Of a stretch of DNA of 64,000 bases, positions 56,860-64,000 are shown piece by piece. Positions within the stretch are counted from its first letter, which is position 1; the number at the start of each line of letters is the position of its first letter. Source of the DNA: Mesostigma viride (lineage: Eukaryota > Streptophyta > Mesostigmatophyceae > Mesostigmatales > Mesostigmataceae); the NCBI GenBank assembly GCA_009746045.1, contig RPFO01000072.1, positions 5,972,933 to 6,036,932 of the forward strand, read 5' to 3'. The translations under genes and the position numbers were made by a program. A model generated the notes under the pieces. It made no database searches and had not been told where the DNA came from. It saw nothing but the letters and a program-made list of their open reading frames with translations.

Positions 56860-57884
56860 TAATTAATTAATTAATAGACACGTGACTGCGTCACGTGAGC
56901 AGAAGTCCTCAGTGGGAGGGGAACATGGGATGGAATGGATTAATTAATTAATTAGTTAGACTCGTGCTCCCGTTGGGGAGTCACGGAGCATTAACCCCGA
57001 TGGATGGATGGATGGGTGCAAACATTCCTACCGGTCTAATCTATCTACATTGGCTACATACTACATCTATCTAACAGCATGGGATGGAATGGATGGTATA
57101 AGCTATCTAGGTCCTAGTTACAGGGGTGTGGGCACCGCGGCCCGAATCGCTATGAATGCCATACTTGGTCACACGCGGAGCCCCCACAGGCTTGGGGGTG
57201 GTCTCCTTCATCACTACTTGCCATCTATCCTTTGCGCACCATCTGCCTCCATATTACAGACAAACCAGGAGGCTGCCCGGGGGTGAGCCCGTCACGTCTA
57301 GTGTAGCACATGTCCATGCCGAGTCTATCACGAAAAGTCCACGGGTGGCGGCCCTGCCGCGCGCGGCCGGGGGCACGCCAGGTGAGGACATATCGCCCAG
57401 GCTGCATCATGCATGGGCGGGCTTGGTGCCAGCTAGTCTATCTGATGTATCTACCTGATCTGTGCGGGCCAGGTGCCCGGCTAGGCCCAGGCGCCGGTGC
57501 CTAATAATGTGGGAAACATAGGGCAAATCAGCGTACAAATCCTCATTACTAATGTGCAAACCAAAGGGGATGTTAAGGGCCTTGCGCAGCATCTTGGTGA
57601 CGGCGCCGTCGAGTCGTTGCTCCAGCTCCTGCATCAGTGTCCACGTCTCGGCGCCGTAGGTCAGGATCGTCAGAATGACGACCTTGAAGAGGTCACGCTT
57701 GACGATCCGGGGTAGGGCGGGGTTGCTCCACCAGCGGCGGTGGTCATGGATCGAGGTGCGCCCACGCCATGCCGATCCGTGTCGTCATGTCGTCCTCGCA
57801 GTCGGGAAGCCAACTGCCGAGCAGCTTGAAGCGGCCTGAAGGAGGGTAGTTGACCTCGGCATCGTCTAAGAGGCGGAGTGTGGG
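56860..57884 (-). mobile_element. LINE family A, copy 2, with 12-bp TSD
   Basis: Flanked by the direct repeat CCTTACGACCAT at 56848-56859 and 57885-57896. The (TTAA)n tail directly follows the left repeat, then the hairpin at 56879-56897. Encodes frameshifted C-terminal LINE ORF pieces (57407-57634 and about 57744-57880, the latter reading SGRFKLLGSWLPDCEDDMTT). 5'-truncated after the RT domain. Interrupted by the LINE B insertion at 56941-57077. Confidence 0.88.
56941..57077 (-). mobile_element. LINE family B, 137-bp 5'-truncated insertion with 17-bp TSD
   Basis: Flanked by CATGGGATGGAATGGAT at 56924-56940 and 57078-57094. Starts with a (TTAA)n tail. The body matches the 3' UTR of the longer copy at 58275 onward (CTCGTGCTCCCGTTGGGG, GGATGGATGGATGGGTGC). 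Confidence 0.9.
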
Positions 57885-57896
57885 CCTTACGACCAT

Positions 57897-58245
57897 CAAA
57901 ACTGGCAACAATCGACAATCACACCGGCAGGCATCCATTATACTTTATTCATCCCGACAGAAATTCAGGCCGGACCCCCCAGCTGCCGATGGCAAAGAAA
58001 AAAAGTCCGCGACATTATAGATCGCAACTATCCCACCATAAATTAGAATCAGTAACTAATTTCCTCCAACAATCGAGCATTTTTTCTGCTTTCCGCGGGC
58101 CAGATTTGTCACGTTTCGTCTAAAAGCAGTCGCCATGGCCACTTCCGCAAGGGGTGCGCGCACCGTGCACCCACTTTTCACGGTACGGAGGGTACCGCGG
58201 AATTTTTTTGGCGCGGAAAATATTCGCCGCGCCGAGTCCCCTTAA
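57897..58245 (+). repeat. Dispersed repeat, copy 2
   Basis: Counterpart of 54640-55037. Its left part is separated from sequence at 56848 and below by the LINE A insertion. Ends in GAGTCCCCTTAA. Confidence 0.55.
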
Positions 58246-58274
58246 GATTAAATTATTACATGTATGCATAATAC

Positions 58275-58676
58275 ATTATTAATTAATTAATTAATTGATT
58301 AGACTCGTGCTCCCGTTGGGGTTTCACGGAGCATTAACCCCGATGGATGGATGGATGGGTGCAAACATTCCTACCGGTCTAATCTATCTACATTGGCGAC
58401 ATACTACATCTATCTAACAGCATTCTAACTACAACATATATCTAGGCAGCCGCACGCTGCCCTAGGGGGAGCTATCTGGCGTGCCTCCCGCGGGATTGCA
58501 CACGCGGGCGCTTCCCCACTGGGGGGGGCTCGTTGTCCTCTATGACCTGGGCCCACTTGGCCTTGTCCATCATCTTCTTCCAAATCACGGAGAGGCCTAG
58601 GCCCCCCATGTCCTCTACTAGCTGTTCTTTGAAGGTGTATACATAGGTTGTCTCCTTGATAACTTATCTCCGTTAT
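58275..58676 (-). mobile_element. LINE family B, longer 3' fragment
   Basis: Tail (TTAA)n at about 58275-58300, a 3' UTR with a GATG microrepeat (GATGGATGGATGGATG), then the C-terminal LINE coding region. 5'-truncated at about 58670. No target-site duplication could be resolved. Confidence 0.75.
58472..58663 (-). pseudogene. LINE family B ORF2 C-terminus
   Basis: 64 codons ending ...RGRHAR-stop. Contains MGGLGLSVIWKKMMDKAKWA, aligning with PGLSVIWRQMVRKDRWQVVM of family A, which identifies it as the extreme C-terminus of a related LINE protein. An in-frame TAA lies directly upstream. Confidence 0.65.
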
Positions 58677-58953
58677 AATTAATTAATATCTCCGTTGGGA
58701 GTACATGTAGCACATATCCCTGAGAAGGGGCATATGGCTTTTAATACATTTTGGGTTATACTTCCTGCAAGGGTAGGGTGTAACTGAACTACACCTGCTC
58801 TGGGCGCACAACCGGTGCACCTGCACCACTATGTATTCCAGCACCTAAGGCGCGGACATAGGGTGGAAGATCATCATGGCTATACAATTGCGTGTGCGTC
58901 TTAGAATTAAAGACGAAGCGATTGTGATATTCACGGCCGAATTTGGTGCCCAA
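58677..58953 (-). mobile_element. ORF1-only element (outer copy), 3' part, internally deleted
   Basis: Tail TAATTAATTAAT, family 3' UTR (CTCCGTTGGGAGTACATG), then a jump to the family 5' leader (GCGATTGTGATATTCACGGC). Continuous with 60398-60470 after removal of the inner insertion. Confidence 0.7.
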
Positions 58954-60397
58954 TTAATTAATTAATTAATTAAAATCAATCAAAATCATGTAGCTCCGTT
59001 GGGAGCATATGTAACACATAGCCCTGAGAAAGGGGCATCTATGGGTTTGTAATACAATCAGGGCTACAACCTGCAGGTGGAGGATGTACAACTGTCACCT
59101 GCTCTGGGTGCACAAGGTGCACCTGCACCGCCATGATGGTTCATGCCTCCTTAACAAGCACAGGCACCCAGGGGGGGCTTGAGGAGAGGGCCTAGAAGGC
59201 CTGCATGACATATGGGGTGGAGGGTATGTGGCTAGGCTATAGCTGGTGTACACATGGCATCTCAGCAGAGAGTAACTCCCTGCATAGGCATCGCCTGGCT
59301 AAATTCTTAATGCATCATCCATGGGAGGTCCCATTGTAGGCTGGGCGCGGCTAGGTACTGAAAGCATCATCCATGGGGGCCATTATGGGCGCACATGCGC
59401 GTGGGCCACTTGCAATTAAAGGCTAAGCCTATCTAATCTACACTACTGGTATATTCCCTAGTCTGGAGTGGCAGGAGGGGCCTGCCAGGGCTTGTGGTCA
59501 ACGTGGATGACCGCCCCCCTCCAGTATACCGGCTTCCCCCCTGCACGCTGCCGGAGCTGAAGGTAGGTCGGCCATAGCTCGCGTCGCCGCTGTTGCTGGG
59601 CCAAGGTCAAGTCGTCGTCCAGCGTGAAGCGAGTCTCCGAGAGCTTCTTGCGGCATTTAAGGAACGCCAGCTTGTCCGTCATGTACTTAATTAAAGGTGA
59701 GGAGCACGGGTGCCGGGCCAGCCTTCCCCCGCGCGCGGGGGAGGCGGACAGCCGACATGTCCAGCTCACCAGTGAGTAACATGGGGGCAAGAATGGCGCG
59801 CTTAACTGCCTCAAGGAGACTCGTGGAGGTCTCACCTGCCGGCTGGTCGAAGTGCTTGACGATGACTGTCATTGTGGCTGCGCTTGTCGAGCTCGGCCGC
59901 CTCGCGAAGGTCGAGGGCTTGTTGCTTGAGTTGTGCCGCGATGGTGGAGGTGGTGGAGGTGGTATGATATGCTTAAGCAAGTCCGCCCAGGTGGAGGGAA
60001 CATCACTGGCCGGGCCAGCAGGTGCCGGCTGGGCAGCGATTTCCTGCACCGCTTGGGCGGTGAGGCCGGCGGTGTCATGCAAGCTCTCAAGGGCGGTGGC
60101 GGTGGCTTGAAGGCGTTGGTCGAGGTCGAGGAGCTGGGCTTTGATGTCGGCAGTGAAGGCGGAAACGGCGGTGGAGGTGGAGGCGGCGGCGGTGGAAATG
60201 TGAGGAAGTTCAGCAGTCAGCGTGCCGCCGATTGCTGAAATGTCGGCAGCAAGGGGGGTCACGTGCTGCTGGAAGGCTTCCGTCAGGATGGAACGGAGTG
60301 TGGGGGCGGAGATGGATGGAGCCCAGATCTCGCCGTCGGAGCGCTTGAGAAGGGAGTTGAGGATGGCGTGCTGGAGTTTGGGGCGCTTGCACAAACG
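58954..60397 (-). mobile_element. ORF1-only element (inner copy, 1,444 bp) with 10-bp TSD
   Basis: Direct repeat TGGTGCCCAA at 58944-58953 and 60398-60407. Tail (TTAA)n at 58954-58975, an approximately 480-bp 3' UTR, then an ORF1-like gene truncated at its 5' end. No reverse transcriptase domain. Confidence 0.85.
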
Positions 60398-60439
60398 TGG
60401 TGCCCAAACGTGAAAGTTATGAGCTCCGCCGTCAGCCAT
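59458..60439 (-). pseudogene. ORF1-like protein, inner copy, fused to outer start codon
   Basis: Frame 60439-59687 (250 codons) begins with about 14 residues of the outer element (MADGGAHNFHVWAP) and runs in frame into the inner ORF1 (RLCKRPKLQHAIL...), through AGLTAQAVQEIAAQPAPA to VRLPRARGKAGPAP. The C-terminal part (KYMTDKLAFLKCRKKL, LTLAQQQRRRELWPTY, HVDHKPW) continues in another frame to 59458. So it is frameshifted near 59690. Confidence 0.7.
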
Positions 60440-60470
60440 GGCTACCTCGTGGCTCGTGGCTATATGCGCC
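60398..60470 (-). mobile_element. Outer ORF1-only element, 5' leader and start
   Basis: Matches 45400-45470 (minus-strand ATGGCTGACGGCGGAGCTCA...). Holds the ATG that is read through into the inserted copy. Confidence 0.65.
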
Positions 60471-60587
60471 TTTCTGCATGCATACTCTATGCTTTACTGA
60501 TTCTATTGCACCCACAGTTGGGCCTGCACCATATATGATGCAGAAAGAGTCCTATGTCAGCCCACTTGAGGCAGTACAAGAGAAGAA
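60471..60587. other. Short spacer
   Basis: No feature seen between the ORF1-only element and the piggyBac-like element. Confidence 0.4.
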
Positions 60588-60591
60588 TTAA

Positions 60592-62332
60592 CCCGTGTTT
60601 TTTTAATTAGAACGCGATATATCGCGTTGTAAGCTTTTTTTAGAACGCGTATAGCACCTAAGGAAAATTTTTTTTCATGGTCATGTATATACTTTCCTGA
60701 AAGCCCATAAATCAAAGGATTTTTTGAGCTACTCAGACCTACAAAATGCTTATTCATTAGAGAGATACACTGGTTTGAATATAGGGGGGTCTGACCATGA
60801 CCGCGATTTCTTGACCCTAGGTCACAAGTCATGTGTTTATTCATAAATGGTTCATGAAAAAAATCTGGCTTCTTGCACGAGCTATGGGCAACATATGCAG
60901 GCTCTGTGAAACAAAACTCAGGCCCATTGCGCCACTGGAGCTATTTTTCATTAGCATCACAATTACAACGCAGTACAACGCAGTGGGAAACATGAGAGCC
61001 CTTGACAACATTACGCAATGACCCGAGCCCCATAAACGGGGCCATAGTGAGCTTGGAGGGTCAAAACGTTGAAAATAGGTGTTGTATAAGTTATACTGCA
61101 TCAAACATGCATCAAACATCATGACTGGATGACCTAATATGACTGAATCAGGCAGCCATAGCCAAAGCATCATCCACTCTCACAACGTGTTGAGCACATG
61201 CCTCGTGGGAACGGAGGTGCTGGGTTTTCATTCCATAACGCGTGCAATACTGAAAGAAAGAGGCACGTGTAATGCAAGGCTTGGATAGGTTGAGTGATCC
61301 ATGAGCTTACATGCAGGCAAAGATGACGCTGGAATGCATGCTAGCAAATGGTGGCAAGATGCTAACAACACATGATTATACACCATGATTATGGGCACCT
61401 AGCTGGTCTTCTTGCACAATCAACGCAGTATAAACCATCAACATCCAATCCTCACGATATATGCACGGCTTGACGACGTATACAGCACCTAAATACTGCA
61501 CAACTGCAACCTGCTATGGCTGACATGCAAGCAACGTCGAGTAGGATGGCGGTCTTAGAGAGGCTGGGCAGAGGTCGGTAGAAATAAGTGGAAAACTGGC
61601 AGAAACTAGGTAGAAACACGATATACTTACGCCTGCAAGCACTATTGAGCCGGTGGCAGAGGCCATTTCCAGGAAAATACAGCATACCGTAGCAATAGCC
61701 ACGGTCACGCCTTACGCTATTTGCAGGCACCATCATGCCCGGAGCTACCCAATAAAAGTCTGCACAAATCTCGGTTTAGCCGAGAGTCCGGGCGTTCGGA
61801 ATGAATAAACATGTGTTAAGAAGTCGAAACACCATGGAATTACCAAGCATGGTGCCGCAGCAGACCCGAGTCTTGACGTAATAATATGTATGCCGGTTTC
61901 CAGGGTTTCCGCATGAAAGTTGGGTGAGAAACTGGAAAAAACTACGTTTCCTTTGCCCCAGTACCTCAACAAACTCGTAGAAACCTAATTATCAACCTTT
62001 GAACGCATCATCATGGTCGTGCTACCCAACAGCCACTGAAATTCGCGCGAAAACTGGCGAGATCTACCTGCCGCCATCGCCGTCGTCTTCACCTTCGTCC
62101 CGCGAAAATGCCTGATTTCAGTGGTACATATTTGTTTGCAGCTGTCGATCACCAAAAAAATACCAAAAATACCAGGATTTTTTCTTGAATTCTATGAGAT
62201 GTTTCTGACCTATTTTGAAAGTTTCAGACCAAAAATCGCATGTTTAATAGGTTTGCCACGTGTCAGATTACAACGCGATACATCGCGTTCTAACCCTACA
62301 ACGCGATGTATCGCGTTGTAAAAAAACACGGG
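60592..62332. mobile_element. piggyBac-like non-autonomous DNA transposon (1,741 bp)
   Basis: Flanked exactly by TTAA (60588-60591 and 62333-62336). Terminal inverted repeats start CCCGTGTTTTTTTA at both ends, and CCC termini at TTAA are the piggyBac signature. Just inside, 18-bp palindromes of the type AACGCGATATATCGCGTT occur once at the left (60611-60628) and twice at the right (about 62272-62290 and 62300-62317). No transposase ORF (no DDE-type domain recognised). Internal sequence is AT-rich with short chance frames. Confidence 0.85.
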
Positions 62333-62395
62333 TTAAGCTATAGGGCACCGGCCCTCCTTGTTGTGGATACCAGGGATTTGACCGTTCCTTTGTTG

Positions 62396-63145
62396 TAGGG
62401 TTGGGTCCACGAGTACTAAGTCCACGAGTACAAAAGGCGAGTACCGAGTAGTGAGTACTACTCACTACTCGGTACTCGCCTTTTTTTTGGAGCCCGAGTA
62501 CTACTCGTTACTCGTACTCGCCTACTTTTTTGAGCTCGAGTACTACTCGTTACTCGTACTCGCCTACTTTTTTTAGCACGAGTACTACTCGTTACTCGTA
62601 CTCGCCTTCTTTTTCTGAGCCCGAGTAGTACTCGGTACTCGTACTCGCCGACTTTTTTTAGCCTGAACTTAGTACTCGGTACTCGTACTCGCTGCCCAAA
62701 ATCCAGCGTGGACCCAACCCTAGTGCTGCCGGCCATTAATATTTGTTGTCTCTTTTCATAAAGTATTGTTATTTTCAGAAAGTATATATATATTTGGCCC
62801 GTTACTTCATAGTTTTTTTGTAAATTTTAGGGAAATTATATCAGCCAATAGTATCGCAGGTACTCGAGTACTACTCGAGTACTACTCGTTACTCGTACTC
62901 GCCTTCTTTTTCTGAGCCCGAGTAGTACTCGGTACTCGTACTCGCCTACTTTTTTGAGCTCGAGTACTACTCGCTACTCGTACTCGCCGGCTTTTTCTGA
63001 GCCCGAGTAGTACTCGGTACTCGTACTCGCCTTCTTTTTCTGAGCCCGAGTAGTACTCGGTACTCGTACTCGCCGACTTTTTCTAGCCTGAGTAGTACTC
63101 GGTACTCGTACTCGCTGCCCAAAATCCACCGTGGACCCAACCCTA
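62396..63145. mobile_element. hAT-type element (750 bp) filled with about 43-bp tandem repeats
   Basis: 16-bp terminal inverted repeats TAGGGTTGGGTCCACG / CGTGGACCCAACCCTA, flanked by an 8-bp duplication CTTTGTTG at 62388-62395 and 63146-63153. The interior holds two arrays (about 62450-62695 and 62860-63115) of a unit of about 43 bp. Each unit contains CGAGTA(C/G)TACTCG palindromes and a T-rich spacer. A third terminus-like end (GTGGACCCAACCCTA) sits at about 62708-62722, suggesting a duplicated or nested partial copy. No coding capacity. Confidence 0.88.
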
Positions 63146-63153
63146 CTTTGTTG

Positions 63154-63208
63154 GTACCCAATATAATTAATCAATTAATTATTGGTACCCACGTGACCCA
63201 GTCACGTG
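63154..63208 (-). mobile_element. (TTAA)n tail plus hairpin, minimal retroelement end
   Basis: ATTAATCAATTAATTA followed by the hairpin variant CACGTGACCCAGTCACGTG at 63190-63208. TTGGTACCCA stands on both sides of the tail. Resembles the LINE A 3' terminus but lacks recognisable body sequence. Confidence 0.5.
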
Positions 63209-63803
63209 CTTCGCCAATCGGTTCACAAAAGTAATGTTACTAGTCGTGCGCGTTCACGAGTATACAGTACGTGAGACAACTATTCCTGGACGCATGGCGG
63301 TCCAGGAATAGTACTTACCTAGCGCTAAATGAAGTGAGACAAATGCTATGAGCACGGGACTGCATTACGCGGGGTTCGACAAAGAAACCAGTTCACAGAT
63401 AGCCACGTACAGTTGGTTAGCATGGGCTTTGCACCTTTCCCCATAAATAACTCGTAGCTCTCACATACGATCCGAATGCAATGCTATGGACTTGGCATGC
63501 CATGCATCCAACCTAGGTTGGCTAAACATGCACCGTGTACATGCGTGATTGCTTGAGAAAACAGGATTAATTAGACCCCTCATCCTCAGCATAGGGCAGA
63601 TTGTTACATGCCAGACAGAGAGATCATGGCTGATCATAGATAACTAAAAAAGCTGACAAGATTCCGCTTACAACCCCAGGGGCCTTTGATGCACCCCATG
63701 TATACCCCCCACCCCCCCACCCGCGTCCCCCCCCATAAATACACGCCTTGCAAATTACAATCCTTGATGCAGCTCCTGCATAAAGATACATGGCCCCGTT
63801 ACT
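63209..63803. other. Intergenic, nothing recognised
   Basis: No ORF with a domain. C-rich runs occur at about 63706-63734. Confidence 0.4.
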
Positions 63804-64000
63804 ACAGTCATTCACGCCTTAGTTGAATTCGAGGGTTTGCTTGGGTCAACCCAGCTTAAGGCGTGAACCCAACTTCAGGCGTGAATGGCTGTACAGAATT
63901 GTACGAATTTGAACTAAAGATACTAAAAAATACTCTGAACTACTTCGAACTTGAATACCGAAATCCGATACGACCCAACTTAAGGCGTGAACACAACTTA
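63804..64000. repeat. Inverted/direct repeat cluster cut by the window end
   Basis: ACAGTCATTCACGCCTTA (63804-63821) is the near-inverse of TTCAGGCGTGAATGGCTGT (63874-63892). The motif CCAACTTAAGGCGTGAA recurs at about 63850, 63868 (variant) and 63973. Looks like one end of a DNA transposon or MITE that continues beyond the window. Confidence 0.4.

Noticed and set aside
62405-63130. CRISPR-like array
   Set aside because: The roughly 43-bp units are tandem without unique spacers, inside a TIR-bounded element in eukaryotic DNA.

Overview
The window is nuclear DNA of a eukaryote. It has GT-AG introns, a very long multi-exon gene, non-LTR retrotransposons with variable tails and target-site duplications, cut-and-paste DNA transposons and large microsatellites. 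The visibly GC-rich coding exons, AT-rich intergenic DNA, TGCAG-type splice acceptors and CAG/CTC/CCCT-rich simple repeats suggest a free-living protist, most plausibly a unicellular green alga. Nothing in the window fixes the lineage.

Region 1 (about 0.8-36.2 kb, + strand) is one giant gene. Six exons join without a frameshift at consensus splice sites (phases 0, 2, 2, 1, 0) into an inferred protein of about 9,570 residues. In order it has a helical N-terminal region, six dynein/midasin-type AAA+ modules, a very long helical and coiled-coil region, beta-sandwich repeats with ASH/HYDIN-like 'VDFG' motifs, a second helical region and three von Willebrand factor A domains. The AAA modules alternate: 1, 3 and 5 keep Walker A and B, while 2, 4 and 6 are each degenerate. 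One exon alone is 17.1 kb. Intron 3 carries about 1.2 kb of trinucleotide and hexanucleotide repeats. The protein resembles midasin (Rea1/MDN1) in plan but is about twice as long and differs in domain content.

Region 2 (36.2-46.2 kb) is a nested retroelement graveyard. A LINE family has a 3' end made of a CACGTGAC-type hairpin plus a (TTAA)n tail. Several elements carry only an ORF1-like protein, with similar (TTAA)n tails and no reverse transcriptase. One ORF1-only copy is interrupted by a 1,443-bp hAT-type transposon with a perfect 8-bp target-site duplication.

Region 3 (46.2-51.4 kb) is mostly non-coding but holds the only other apparently intact host gene, an intronless CDC50/LEM3-family (ALIS) P4-ATPase flippase subunit on the - strand, with a (CCCT)n microsatellite beyond its 3' end.

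Region 4 (51.4-64 kb) is AT-richer repeat territory. It holds a PHD-finger gene fragment, a zinc-knuckle gag-like remnant, further LINE and ORF1-only insertions with resolvable target-site duplications, a 1,741-bp piggyBac-like element flanked by TTAA and a 750-bp hAT-type element built from about 43-bp tandem palindromic units.

All functional calls rest on reading motifs by eye. No database search was possible.
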